A stretch of DNA of 64,000 nt from Desulfovibrio sp. JC022 (GCF_010470665.1 NZ_VOPZ01000007.1:350170-414169); one strand, 5' to 3'; positions 35,107 through 44,013 are shown, counted from the stretch's first letter. The notes: generated by a model not told the origin, from the sequence alone. Made by a program: numbers and translations.

Positions 35107-36381
35107 ATGAGTGATCTTAAAAAGATGTACAAAACCTTGCAGCAGGACCCTTTTCCCGCTGACATGACCGTTACCCTCGGCGACCAGAAACTGACCTTCA
35201 AAAAAAGGACCTGGGAAATCGACGGCGAAACCAAGGGACTTCGTTACGGCGAAAACCCGGATCAGCCCGCAGCACTTTATGAGCTGGTTTCCGGCGGACT
35301 AGAATACGACGGCATCAAATTTCGCGGCGAAGGACAGGGACTTGTTTCCGCACTCACCGAAGAGCACATGATTCAGGCGGGCAAGCATCCCGGCAAAACC
35401 AACCTGACCGATGTGGACAACGCCCTGAACATCCTGCAATACCTCACCGCCAAGCCTGCGGCTGTTATCCTTAAGCATAACAACCCCTGCGGTGCATCAT
35501 GGTCTGAAGAAGGCGTAGGTGTAGCCCTGCGTAATGCTTTTCAGGCCGACCGTATTGCCGCATTCGGCGGAGCCATTGTAGTCAACCGTCCTTTCACTAT
35601 GGAAGCGGCTGAAGTTGTCGACAGTGCATATTTTGAAGTTGTTGCTGCTCCTTCTTTTGAAGAGGGAACCCTCGAAGTGCTCAAGAAACGCAAAAACCTG
35701 CGCATCCTTCAGATTCCCGGCATTGCCGATCTGGAAAAAATGCTCGGCCAGCCTTTCCTTGATGTAAAATCACTCATGGACGGCGGTATGGTTGTGCAGT
35801 TCTCTTTCCGCAACCGTATCCTCGACGCTGAAGATTTCATCCCCGCCACTGCTGAAAAAGACGGTTCCAGCTTCTCTTCCCGCGCTCCTTCCAAGCAGGA
35901 AACAGATGACATGCTCTTCGCATGGGCTGTTGAAGCAGGTGTAACCTCCAACTCCGTAATTTTTGCCAAAGACGGCGTAACCACTGCCATCGGCACCGGT
36001 GAACAGGACCGCGTAGGTTGCGTTGAGCTGGCTGTGACCAAGGCACGCATCAAGTACGCTGACGGACTCTGCTTTGAAAAATTCAAGATGTCTCTTTTCG
36101 AGCTGAAGCTTAAAGCCCTCAAAGACGAACAGGCCGCCAAGGATCTCGCTGAGATCGAACAGGCCGCAGTTGAAGCCAAGGGCGGACTTAAAGGTTCCGT
36201 GCTGGTTTCTGACGGTTTCTTCCCCTTCCGCGACGGCGTAGATATGTGCATGGCGCAGGGCATCACCGCCATTGCCCAGCCCGGCGGTTCCATTCGCGAC
36301 CACGAAGTGATTCAGGCTACCAACGAAGCCTCACCGCAGGTCGCCATGGTCTTTACCGGCCAAAGATCTTTTAAGCATTAA
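35107..36381 (+). CDS. Stand-alone AICAR transformylase (PurH C-terminal domain)
   Basis: 424 residues from the ATG at 35107, behind CGGAGA. The protein begins with about 43 unfamiliar residues and then enters the AICAR transformylase domain at LRYGENPDQPAALYEL, which in bifunctional PurH lies near residue 200. ILKHNNPCGAS (catalytic Lys-His) and TNLTDVDNALNILQYL confirm it, and ITAIAQPGGSIRD closes the domain. It formylates AICAR to FAICAR in purine synthesis. The MGS-like IMP cyclohydrolase half of PurH is missing, so another protein must close the ring. A very stable terminator follows. Confidence 0.9.
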   Translation: MSDLKKMYKTLQQDPFPADMTVTLGDQKLTFKKRTWEIDGETKGLRYGENPDQPAALYELVSGGLEYDGIKFRGEGQGLVSALTEEHMIQAGKHPGKTNLTDVDNALNILQYLTAKPAAVILKHNNPCGASWSEEGVGVALRNAFQADRIAAFGGAIVVNRPFTMEAAEVVDSAYFEVVAAPSFEEGTLEVLKKRKNLRILQIPGIADLEKMLGQPFLDVKSLMDGGMVVQFSFRNRILDAEDFIPATAEKDGSSFSSRAPSKQETDDMLFAWAVEAGVTSNSVIFAKDGVTTAIGTGEQDRVGCVELAVTKARIKYADGLCFEKFKMSLFELKLKALKDEQAAKDLAEIEQAAVEAKGGLKGSVLVSDGFFPFRDGVDMCMAQGITAIAQPGGSIRDHEVIQATNEASPQVAMVFTGQRSFKH

Positions 36382-36396
36382 GAAAATGCCTCCGGC

Positions 36397-36441
36397 GTCT
36401 GGGGAAGGAAAACTTTTCGAAAAAGTTTTCCTTCCCCAGAC
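36397..36441 (+). terminator. Long-stem terminator after the AICAR transformylase gene
   Basis: GTCTGGGGAAGGAAAACTTTT is fully complementary to the arm ending at 36441, a 21-bp stem. It forms the core of an intergenic repeat continuing to about 36480. Confidence 0.75.
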
Positions 36442-36453
36442 CCCATCCTTTCC

Positions 36454-36474
36454 AAACTTTTTAATAAGGCTTCG
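36454..36474. repeat. Intergenic repeat piece, copy 1
   Basis: A 21-base stretch, AAAC plus TTTTTAATAAGGCTTCG, closely resembles 59057-59077 (AAACCC plus TTTTAATAAGCTTCG). Both copies sit next to short GCC/GGC-type hairpins in intergenic DNA, as dispersed REP-like elements do. Only two copies are visible in this window. Confidence 0.5.
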
Positions 36475-36688
36475 CCGCTTCGAATCTCAAATTTATTTTA
36501 GCTTAGGCCTGCCATTTCAATAGTTAAACATTTATGTTAAGAATGCCCGGATGTCTTTTCAGACGTTCGGGGTTTATTTTTTTTTACGACTTACAAGTTA
36601 GAACATTTCTTCCACCTGATTGCGAGCAGGCGGAGTGCGGGAAACGTTTACTGTACAAGCAAACACAGCAGTTCCCGGAAGGATTTAC

Positions 36689-38752
36689 ATGTCCCTATTC
36701 AAGGAAGGACGTTACGTAGCGCCCGGAAATATTGTGGAATTCATGCATGGCAACCAGCCACAGCTAGCATTTGTCATGGAAGAGCAATCCGGAAAGCTCA
36801 AACTCTACACCATCAACAAGCGTGAAACCAAGATGCCCGCAGCACGGGTACTTCCTTGGATCGGACCGCAATATTCCGCATCGGCATCCCGTCAGGAAAT
36901 GCTGGACTACATGGTCGCCCATCAGGAAAAACGGGGCGAGCTTCAAGCCGGACTTGATACCATGGAAATCTGGGATCTGGCTCAGGGTGAACTTGAAAAA
37001 GCACCCCTGAACTGGTTCGCAGGACTTCTCTGGGAAAAGCCGGATGCCGACCAGATCTCCGCCCTTGGACGGGCCATGATCGCGGCCAAAACCCACTTTA
37101 AATTTCAGCCTCCTGAATTCATCATCTACACTCAGGAAAAAGTTGATCTCCGCCTGAAACAGCAGGCCGAAGAAAAGGCTCATGAAGAGATTATGAGTGT
37201 AGGTCAGGACCTTTTCAAAAGGATCTGGACCGCCCGTGAATCCGGCGGAAAAATCAGACCGGACCAGATTCCGGCCATGTCCGAGGAAATTGCCGAAGGG
37301 CTTAAATCCTTTCTCATGGACAGAGTTTCCGGATTGAATGAAGATAAATCCAACAAAATGTGGTCCGCCCTGCGCAAAGGATTGCCTGACCACCCCCATC
37401 TGCCGTTGCTGCTTGCTCAAGGCTGGGGAATCGTGCATCCGCACCACAACTATCTGCTGGATGAAGCGGATTACGCTTTTGACGACAGCTGGTCCGCTGA
37501 ACACAGCAATGAAATTGGCAAACTGATCAAAGCTGTGGAAACAAAAGCCGGCGATCCCTGCCCATTGCCTATGCGCAGCATCGATTCCGCCACCACCAAA
37601 GATATTGATGACGCCTTCAATCTCGTGAAAAAGGAAGACGGCGGATACACCTTGACCATTGCTCTTGCCCGCCCCTGTATGGATTGGAACTTCGATTCTG
37701 ACCTTGATCAGGCAGTCATGAATCGCGGAACCAGCGTGTACTTACCTGAAGGCACCAGCCACATGATGCCCGAAGCTCTCGGTATCGGGGCGTTCAGCCT
37801 CTTTTCCGGGGAAGTACGCCCGGCCCTGATCACGACTTTTGAACTGGATGCACAAGGAATTCTGCAATCGGTTTCTCCCCATAATGGCTGGGTTAAGCTC
37901 ACTGACAACTCCACCTACCTTGCAGTGGAACAGATGCTCGAAGAAGGCAGCGACGATGAAATGGCTCTCGCATTTGAGCTTTCTGAAAAACTGCTTCAGG
38001 AACGCATCAAACACGGTGCAATTGTCATCCGCAGGCCCGAACCGGAACTGTCCCTTGAAGGCTGGCCTCAGCAGACCAAAGTTATCATGTCTTCCAAAGA
38101 GAAGACTACCCGCGCGGACCAGATTATCAGCGAATTCATGATCCTCGCCAACTCCGGGCTGGGTAAATTTGCCGAAGAAAATGATTTCCCCCTGCTTTAT
38201 CGCACGCAGGACATAGCTTTACCCTCCGATCTGAGCGGAATTATTACCGAACCGCACGAAATTTTTATGCGGGTGCGTCAGATGGTTCCCCCTCAGATGG
38301 ATACCACACCCAAAAAACACGCCACACTGGCAGTGACCGGATACAGCCCGATCACTTCACCGCTGCGCCGCTACGCGGACTTCATCAACATGGCCCAGCT
38401 CTGCCATTACCTTGTAGAAGAAAAACCTAAGTGGGATGCGGAAGGTTTAAAAGCACTTGCCGACAATTTGCAGATACGTTTGCAGTCGGTAATCAAAATC
38501 CAGAGATTCAGGCCCCGCTACTGGAAGCTTCTTTATCTGGCCCAGAACAGAAAAGGGTGGCACCATGCTGTTGTAGTGGATGACAACGGTCCTCTTGCTA
38601 CGCTGGCCATGCCTGAAATCCAGATCAACGTAAGGGTTCCCCGGCCCATGCTGGGTGACAAACTCTACCCCGGTCAGGGCTTTCAGATTCGCTTTAATAA
38701 AATCGACCCGCTGACCAATGAACTGCGTGTTGTAGAAGCTATGGAAGAATAA
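36689..38752 (+). CDS. RNB-family exoribonuclease (RNase II/R type)
   Basis: 687 residues from the ATG at 36689, behind GGAAGGA; the frame is open upstream to 36620 but without a site. The catalytic RNB domain is recognised by the acidic motif IDSATTKDIDDAF (metal-binding Asp residues) near residue 300, then RPCMDWNFDSDLDQAVMNRGTSVYLP, HMMPEALGIGAFSLFSGEVRPALI and, late, SPITSPLRRYADFINMAQLCHYL. It degrades RNA 3' to 5'. The N-terminal 250 residues are an atypical RNA-binding region and no clear S1 domain is seen at the C-terminus, so the exact subclass is open. Confidence 0.9.
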   Translation: MSLFKEGRYVAPGNIVEFMHGNQPQLAFVMEEQSGKLKLYTINKRETKMPAARVLPWIGPQYSASASRQEMLDYMVAHQEKRGELQAGLDTMEIWDLAQGELEKAPLNWFAGLLWEKPDADQISALGRAMIAAKTHFKFQPPEFIIYTQEKVDLRLKQQAEEKAHEEIMSVGQDLFKRIWTARESGGKIRPDQIPAMSEEIAEGLKSFLMDRVSGLNEDKSNKMWSALRKGLPDHPHLPLLLAQGWGIVHPHHNYLLDEADYAFDDSWSAEHSNEIGKLIKAVETKAGDPCPLPMRSIDSATTKDIDDAFNLVKKEDGGYTLTIALARPCMDWNFDSDLDQAVMNRGTSVYLPEGTSHMMPEALGIGAFSLFSGEVRPALITTFELDAQGILQSVSPHNGWVKLTDNSTYLAVEQMLEEGSDDEMALAFELSEKLLQERIKHGAIVIRRPEPELSLEGWPQQTKVIMSSKEKTTRADQIISEFMILANSGLGKFAEENDFPLLYRTQDIALPSDLSGIITEPHEIFMRVRQMVPPQMDTTPKKHATLAVTGYSPITSPLRRYADFINMAQLCHYLVEEKPKWDAEGLKALADNLQIRLQSVIKIQRFRPRYWKLLYLAQNRKGWHHAVVVDDNGPLATLAMPEIQINVRVPRPMLGDKLYPGQGFQIRFNKIDPLTNELRVVEAMEE

Positions 38753-38796
38753 ATTTCAAGGAGAGGAGATGCTTATTTCCAGTTGTTTTTTTAACG

Positions 38797-38828
38797 GAAA
38801 TTAGCATAATGTAATTTCGGTTTTTTTA
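38797..38828 (+). terminator. Intrinsic terminator after the RNB gene
   Basis: GAAATTA and TAATTTC form a 7-bp stem around GCATAATG, followed by GG and a run of seven T. Confidence 0.65.
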
Positions 38829-38952
38829 AGTCGCACAAGACTTTAAATGCCGTCATCAAACGGAAACTTACTGGCAGCCCGGACTATACCGCATAGGGGA
38901 AAACAGCGGTAAGTTGACCCGGCAGACCTGAAACGAAAAAGACTTAAAGGAG
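38825..38952 (+). promoter_or_regulatory. plsY leader with competing stems (possible switch)
   Basis: TTTAAGTC (38825-38832) can pair locally with GACTT (38839-38843) or with GACTTAAA (38941-38948), which reaches into the plsY ribosome site AAAGGAG (38946-38952). Between them AACTTAC (38865-38871) is complementary to GTAAGTT (38909-38915), and TACCGC (38887-38892) to GCGGTA (38906-38911), which overlap. No known riboswitch class is recognised. Confidence 0.35.
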
Positions 38953-38959
38953 TTCGCGC

Positions 38960-39547
38960 ATGCTCTGGATATTCTGGCTGGTTTTCGCCTATTTTCTGGG
39001 ATCTATTCCCTTCGGACTTTTTATCGGAAAGATTTGCTACAACATAGACATCCGCACAGCAGGAAGTAAAAGCACCGGAGCCACCAATGTGGCCCGTCTG
39101 TGTGGATTCAAATACGGCGTGGCCGCACTTGTTCTAGATGTCGCCAAAGGCTTCGTCCCTGTGCTCATGGCCTACCAGTACAGCCACAACTGGATTTTTA
39201 TTTCACTTGTAGCCGCAGCAGCCGTTATCGGACATGTATTTTCTATCTTTATGGATATGAAGGGCGGCAAGGCAGTGGCTACCACCATCGGAGTATTTCT
39301 GGCACTAGCCCCGGCGGCAACACTTTACTCCATCGTAATGCTACTGGCCGTAATAGCCCTTTCCGGATTTGTTTCCATGGGCTCGCTTACTTTTGCAGTA
39401 GCCCTGCCCTTCTTCTCGTTGGTGACAGGCCATATCGGCATGGTCCCGCTGGCCTGCGGAATGACCCTGCTCCTCTTCTGGACCCACCGGGAAAACATCA
39501 AACGTCTGGCTAAAGGCGAAGAAAATTCTTGGAAAAAGAAAAAATAA
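38960..39547 (+). CDS. plsY: Glycerol-3-phosphate acyltransferase (acyl-phosphate dependent)
   Basis: 195 residues with five membrane segments, the PlsY topology. The three family motifs are present: GSIPFGLFIGK (residues about 13-23), GSKSTGATNVARLCG (about 36-50) and MKGGKAVATTIGVFLAL (about 98-114). The enzyme moves acyl groups from acyl-phosphate to glycerol-3-phosphate, making lysophosphatidic acid at the inner membrane. The C-terminus is basic and cytoplasmic. Single gene with an unusual leader and a perfect terminator after it. Confidence 0.95.
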   Translation: MLWIFWLVFAYFLGSIPFGLFIGKICYNIDIRTAGSKSTGATNVARLCGFKYGVAALVLDVAKGFVPVLMAYQYSHNWIFISLVAAAAVIGHVFSIFMDMKGGKAVATTIGVFLALAPAATLYSIVMLLAVIALSGFVSMGSLTFAVALPFFSLVTGHIGMVPLACGMTLLLFWTHRENIKRLAKGEENSWKKKK

Positions 39548-39574
39548 CTACGCACACTATTCAATACCACAATG

Positions 39575-39606
39575 AAAAAAGGGAGCCGATCGGCTCCCTT
39601 TTTTTA
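39575..39606. terminator. Bidirectional terminator between plsY and the HD-GYP gene
   Basis: GGGAGCCGATCGGCTCCC is a perfect palindrome flanked by A6 and T8, between two convergent genes. Confidence 0.92.
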
Positions 39607-41178
39607 TTAAAATTTATCCCTATACTTTTCCCTGATCTCCATTATCTTTTCAAGATTCTCGAAGAAAAGATCAACCAAGGCAGGATCAAACATAGTCTCC
39701 CTCTTTGACTTCAGGAACTCCAACGCCCGGTCAACTTCCCAAGACTCCTTATAAACCCTATCGCTGCAGAGCGCATCAAAGACATCTGTAATACAGATTA
39801 TGCGCCCTGCTATGCTGATTTCTTCACCCTTCAAGCCTTGAGGATACCCCGAGCCATCCCAGTACTCATGATGTTCGTGGGCAATGGTTGCAGCCGCCTT
39901 AAGCAATTTACGATTGCTGGCCCGAAGAATGTTGTACCCAATTTCAGTGTGACTGCGCATGACTGCCATCTCTTCGTCGCTCAGCTTACCCGGCTTGAGC
40001 AGAATTGAATCCGGAATGCCGATTTTGCCCACATCATGCATGGGAGATGCATAGTAAAGTTCATCCACCTTTACCGGGTCGAGGCCGACAGCCATCCCCA
40101 GAATACGGGCAATTTCCGAAACGCGAATTACGTGAAATGCGGTTTCCTTGGAGCGAAATTCCACCACCTCGCCAAGCATGCGCACTATTTCTTTCTGGGT
40201 ATCAAGAATTTCCTGATTGAGATAGATATTGTCAAAGGCAACACCTACGTTATCCGAAAAGATTTTCAGCAAATCCTCATCCTGTTCGCTGAATTCATTT
40301 CCGCAATTTTCCACATAAAGAAGGTGGGAACCCATCTGATGGGTAGGCAGGTAACCGATATAGTCATTGTTCGCGAAACAACCACATCCTTGTTCACGGA
40401 CACTCTCTAGTTGCTCCCTGGTTTGTTGGGACAAAACAGGACACTCTTCAATTGATGAATTACAAGTTGCATACTTACCGGTAGAGGCAATAATCCTCAT
40501 ACTTTCCTTATCCGGGCTGGAAACAGCAACACCGTCACCCTCCAGATAAACAGAATCGCGCAAACCTATAAGCGAAATAACCTGCGTAAGTACGCCTTGT
40601 GCCAAACGCCCCACAGACTGCTGCTGAAAAAGGCTGCCGGAAGCTTCAATAATATGCTTCAACCCCTTACGGTTCTGCTCAATCACCTGAAGATCCCGAT
40701 AGGACCGCAATGACGAAAGAACTGACGTGAATAAACGCTGAGCAGTCAATTCAGCCTTATGCTTATAATCATTGATGTCATATTCGATAATAACCTGACG
40801 CTCTGGAGCCTGCCCCGGCTGTCCGGTACGCAAAATAATGCGAACCATGGAATTCTTCATTTCTTCACGTATGGTCCTGACCAGTTCCAGCCCGGCGTGA
40901 TTGGTCTCCATGACCACATCAAGAAGAATCACCGCGATATCAGGGTGCTCCTTCAGAACAGTAACAGCTTCCTCAGCTGAATACGCACTCAAAAACTCCA
41001 GCCCGGCCCCTTCAAAGGCAAAGTCATCCAAAACTAAACGGGTTGTGCTATGTACATCATCTTCATCATCAACGATAAGTATCTTCCAATTCTTAGCTTT
41101 TCTTCCCCCGGTTTCTTCGGGAGTCTCATCGGCAAAGAAGAGCTCATCATTATCAACCGGATTAGATCCATCTACCAT
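39607..41178 (-). CDS. Response regulator with HD-GYP phosphodiesterase domain (REC-DUF3369-HD-GYP)
   Basis: 523 residues. Receiver at about 30-165 (LIVDDEDDVHSTTRLVLDDF, phospho-acceptor Asp in ILLDVVMETNHAG), a middle DUF3369-type GAF-like region (about 175-330), then HD-GYP (about 340-515). The metal site is intact: HVIRVSEIARILG, MHDVGKIGIPD, HTEIGYNIL, HEHHEYWDGSGYPQGLKG and DVFDAL. It should hydrolyse cyclic-di-GMP under phosphorylation control. Its first 180 residues are a close copy of the adjacent gene at 41199, upstream on the same strand by 20 bases; the two are probably co-transcribed and may share a phosphate source. Confidence 0.93.
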   Translation of the reverse strand: MVDGSNPVDNDELFFADETPEETGGRKAKNWKILIVDDEDDVHSTTRLVLDDFAFEGAGLEFLSAYSAEEAVTVLKEHPDIAVILLDVVMETNHAGLELVRTIREEMKNSMVRIILRTGQPGQAPERQVIIEYDINDYKHKAELTAQRLFTSVLSSLRSYRDLQVIEQNRKGLKHIIEASGSLFQQQSVGRLAQGVLTQVISLIGLRDSVYLEGDGVAVSSPDKESMRIIASTGKYATCNSSIEECPVLSQQTREQLESVREQGCGCFANNDYIGYLPTHQMGSHLLYVENCGNEFSEQDEDLLKIFSDNVGVAFDNIYLNQEILDTQKEIVRMLGEVVEFRSKETAFHVIRVSEIARILGMAVGLDPVKVDELYYASPMHDVGKIGIPDSILLKPGKLSDEEMAVMRSHTEIGYNILRASNRKLLKAAATIAHEHHEYWDGSGYPQGLKGEEISIAGRIICITDVFDALCSDRVYKESWEVDRALEFLKSKRETMFDPALVDLFFENLEKIMEIREKYRDKF

Positions 41179-41198
41179 AACCTGACCTCACTTGAAAA

Positions 41199-42353
41199 TC
41201 ACAGGGGAATTGCCAGCGTAAAAACAGCTCCGCCTTCATCCGAACAGGAAACATCGACATTCCAATTATAGCCGCTGGTAATTCGGTTTACAATACTTAA
41301 CCCCATTCCAACGGCTTCCGGTTTTGTCGTAAAAAAAGGATCAAAAATATAAGGCAAATCTTCATCAGAAATGCATGATCCATTATCCGAGACAACCAGC
41401 TTACAAAAATTTTCTTCTACTTTGGCCTCGACACTGACACGTGGTTCCTTCTCATCAGCAAAAACAACCGCATTATTAACAAGCTCGATTACCACCTTTG
41501 AAAGCAGGTCCGGGCGTGAATCCACTCTCTGCTGCGTAAAATCCGTAGTGAACTGAACATCCTTCCCAAGCTCTTGCGCATACTCCCGGCAAAGCTCCAT
41601 CGCTTTTTCGGAAACCTCTTTAATATCCGCACTGCAATGATCACAACGATCTATAGCAGCAAAAGAGGAAACACTGTTCACGATATTTTCCAGTCGGGCT
41701 GCTTCATGGGAGATAGTTTCAAGATACTCTGCCGCCTCGGAATCAGGGCCCAGCTTACGGGCGGCAATATTGACAAACCCGTTGATAGTCATGGTCCGGT
41801 TGCGAATCTGGTGGGCAACAGACTTAGCCATCTGAGCAAGGCTTTCGCGGTTAAGTTCAATTTTGCGCAAATCTCGGTAGGACCGAAGGGCCGTAGTCAT
41901 AGATGTGGTCAACCTTCTTGAAGTCAACTCCGCCTTCTGCCAGTAATCATTGATGTCCAGCTCAGTAATGACCTTATGCTCCGGAGCAAAACCGGGCTGC
42001 CCGGTCCTGAGAATAATCCTGATGAACTGATTGTTCAATTCATTCCTGACTCTGTGAGCAACATCAAGTCCGGCGGTATTAGTCTCCATAACGACATCAA
42101 GAAGGACCACAGCAAAATCAGGATCTACTTTAAGAATATCTATTGATTCCTCGCCTGAATGTGCACTGACAAAATCTAAGGGGCGCCCCTCAAACGCAAA
42201 GTCCCCAAGAACCATTCTGGTCATGGAATGAACATCCGGCTCATCATCAACAATCAACACCTTCCACGGTTCAACCTCACGAACCGTAGACTCTGCTGAT
42301 TCCTCACCGGAAAAAAGTAATTCATCATCTGCGAACAGATTATCATTGTCCAT
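41199..42353 (-). CDS. Receiver-histidine kinase protein (REC-HisKA-HATPase)
   Basis: 384 residues. Receiver at about 28-160 (LIVDDEPDVHSMTRMVLGDF, Asp in VLLDVVMETNTAG), then a kinase: H-box SVAHQIRNRTMTING, N-box LSKVVIELVNNAVVF, G-boxes VSDNGSCIS and GMGLSIVNRI. There is no sensor or membrane part, so the receiver is the input and the protein would relay from another kinase. Its receiver matches that of the HD-GYP gene downstream over about 150 residues. Pair formation by duplication followed by output replacement is the simplest reading. Confidence 0.9.
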   Translation of the reverse strand: MDNDNLFADDELLFSGEESAESTVREVEPWKVLIVDDEPDVHSMTRMVLGDFAFEGRPLDFVSAHSGEESIDILKVDPDFAVVLLDVVMETNTAGLDVAHRVRNELNNQFIRIILRTGQPGFAPEHKVITELDINDYWQKAELTSRRLTTSMTTALRSYRDLRKIELNRESLAQMAKSVAHQIRNRTMTINGFVNIAARKLGPDSEAAEYLETISHEAARLENIVNSVSSFAAIDRCDHCSADIKEVSEKAMELCREYAQELGKDVQFTTDFTQQRVDSRPDLLSKVVIELVNNAVVFADEKEPRVSVEAKVEENFCKLVVSDNGSCISDEDLPYIFDPFFTTKPEAVGMGLSIVNRITSGYNWNVDVSCSDEGGAVFTLAIPL

Positions 42354-42572
42354 GCAAACCCTCGCCGAAAAAACAAATATAATTGAGCAATCCTATCAGT
42401 AGATTACCCCAGTTAATGAAAAATTCAAATAGTATTATGGCCTCAATCGACTAATAATTTAATTCTGTCGTGCACATTACATATTATTTTAAACGGATAG
42501 CTATTTTCTCTTGAATATGAAAGATATATAAACTAAGGTTTCAGCAATATATACACACAGGGATGAATTGAA

Positions 42573-42830
42573 ATGACGGAACTGCTTGTCGCATCAATTG
42601 CAATCATCATTTTTGCTTTCATTATTTATTCAGTATACTCTGCACAAAATGCAAAATATGCACAACGAATGAAAGCATATGAGTTGAAAGAGCAACACAT
42701 GGAAAAATCCATGGAAAAAATTCGCTCAGAAATCAACTTAATTGAAAATGAAATTGCGGAGACTCAAACCAAAATAGATGAACTGAATATAGACTCAGTC
42801 GATCTTGATACCGATTCAAATGAATCATAA
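42573..42830 (+). CDS. Small membrane-anchored coiled-coil protein
   Basis: 85 residues: one N-terminal membrane helix (LLVASIAIIIFAFIIYSVYS), then a charged coiled coil (residues about 30-75, KEQHMEKSMEKIRSEINLIENE) and an acidic tail. The size and layout recall PspB-like envelope-stress proteins, but no signature residues allow that name. The next gene (42863) starts 32 bases later and shares the helix-plus-coil plan, so they likely act together at the inner membrane. Function unknown. Confidence 0.6.
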   Translation: MTELLVASIAIIIFAFIIYSVYSAQNAKYAQRMKAYELKEQHMEKSMEKIRSEINLIENEIAETQTKIDELNIDSVDLDTDSNES

Positions 42831-42862
42831 CTGCTAAGACAAAACAACAAGATACCATAGCC

Positions 42863-43276
42863 ATGACCTTTTCTATTATTTTTGTCTTATTCGGAACAAT
42901 GACCACAGTAGTTGCCTGCAAAATGATAAACGGCAACTTTGAAATAAAATATAATGAACTGCTACGAAAAGAAAAAAAACTGGTCGAATCACTACAAAGC
43001 CTTCGTGACAAACGCAAAGAACTTGCACGTAAACTGGAAGATCTAAAAACTTTTTTAAAAGCAGGAATTAAAACCGAAGCTGCGACAAAACCCCAAGAAG
43101 ATCCCAAGGATCTCAGAGGCTGGCTAGTCCATAGGGGAATACTGAGTGAAGCACAGTTCCTTTCCGCTGAAATTTACGCCACGGAAAAAAACATTGATGT
43201 AATTGCAGCTCTTTTGACCCTGAATATGGTCTCGATAGAACTTTACGAAGAAGCTAAAAAACTGAATCTGCTCTAA
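42863..43276 (+). CDS. Membrane-anchored coiled-coil protein with GspE-N-like C-terminus
   Basis: 137 residues: membrane helix (TFSIIFVLFGTMTTVVACKM), a Lys/Glu coiled coil (about 28-72), a short linker and a C-terminal stretch of about 55 residues (LRGWLVHRGILSEAQFLSAEIYATEKN, then LLTLNMVSIELYEEAKKL). The last part follows the repeated pattern of the N-terminal domain of type II secretion/pilus ATPases and MshE-type cyclic-di-GMP-binding domains; this likeness is weak. Paired with the gene at 42573. Function unknown. Confidence 0.6.
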   Translation: MTFSIIFVLFGTMTTVVACKMINGNFEIKYNELLRKEKKLVESLQSLRDKRKELARKLEDLKTFLKAGIKTEAATKPQEDPKDLRGWLVHRGILSEAQFLSAEIYATEKNIDVIAALLTLNMVSIELYEEAKKLNLL

Positions 43277-43280
43277 AAAC

Positions 43281-43316
43281 AAAAAAGCCGCACTGGAATC
43301 CCAGTACGGCTTTTTT
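43281..43316. terminator. Terminator between the coiled-coil gene and the CBS gene
   Basis: GCCGCACTGG and CCAGTACGGC pair with one mismatch, flanked by A6 and T6; it works in both directions between convergent genes. Confidence 0.85.
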
Positions 43317-43332
43317 ATCAGTGAAAAAACAC

Positions 43333-44013
43333 TTAAAATTCATTCTTATACGTCTCGCCCCGGTGGACATGGTACTTGAAGTCGTAAGCCTTCTTCAGGT
43401 GCATGACCAATGATTCCACTATATCGTCATCAAGCTTCTGCACCCAGACAAAAACACGGCGAGATCCCTGCGCCACCCCTTCATAAGAAGTAAAAACAGT
43501 TGAAAGCCTTACCCCCCTTGCCCAAAGATCACTCAGCAAATCTTCAAGAGCGGAGACTGTATCTTCGAGCACAAAGGCAAACTGGGAACTTCCTTTGCTT
43601 ACGCCGGTAACCGTAGTCAGGAAACGGTAAATATCAACTTCAGTAACAATCCCGACAAGGCCGAACTCATCAACAACAGGCAATCCGCCGATCTTCTTCT
43701 CCAAAAGTAATTCAGCGGCAACTTCCATGCATGTATCCGGGGAAACGATATAAGGATCATGGGTCATGATGTCCTTAATTTTGAGACCCATTAACCCGTC
43801 ACCTTTACCGGTGGTATTATCTCCGGGCAAAAATTTGGAAGGCATTGCGTCACGCACATCCCTGTCGGAAACAATACCAACCACAAGGCCGGATGCCTCG
43901 GTTACCGGAATCTGCCTGATTCCGGCATCACGCATCATTTCCATGGCGTCAATTATGGGCGCACCCGGCATGAGGGTCAGCACCTCTTCAGTCATCCAAT
44001 CCCCTACTAACAT
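43333..44013 (-). CDS. Two-CBS-domain protein (AcuB-like)
   Basis: 226 residues. A pair of CBS domains covers about residues 5-140 (VGDWMTEEVLTLMPGAPIIDAMEMM, GIVSDRDVRDAMPS; then VKDIMTHDPYIVSPD-type start, GGLPVVDEFGLVGIVTEVDIYRFL). The last 80 residues resemble an ACT-like fold (FAFVLEDTVSALEDLLSDLWARGVRLSTV). CBS pairs bind adenine nucleotides, and AcuB-like proteins are thought to sense energy state. No membrane segment. It is 93 bases downstream of a hydrophobic-free gap from bioC; the target is unknown. Confidence 0.88.
   Translation of the reverse strand: MLVGDWMTEEVLTLMPGAPIIDAMEMMRDAGIRQIPVTEASGLVVGIVSDRDVRDAMPSKFLPGDNTTGKGDGLMGLKIKDIMTHDPYIVSPDTCMEVAAELLLEKKIGGLPVVDEFGLVGIVTEVDIYRFLTTVTGVSKGSSQFAFVLEDTVSALEDLLSDLWARGVRLSTVFTSYEGVAQGSRRVFVWVQKLDDDIVESLVMHLKKAYDFKYHVHRGETYKNEF

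Noticed and set aside
34929..35234. N-terminal extension of the minus-strand gene at 34557
   Set aside because: The extension overlaps the AICAR transformylase start on the other strand and lacks a ribosome site; the ATG at 34928 has one.
38860..38935. SAM-type or cyclic-di-GMP riboswitch before plsY
   Set aside because: The conserved cores of these classes are not present; only generic stems are seen.
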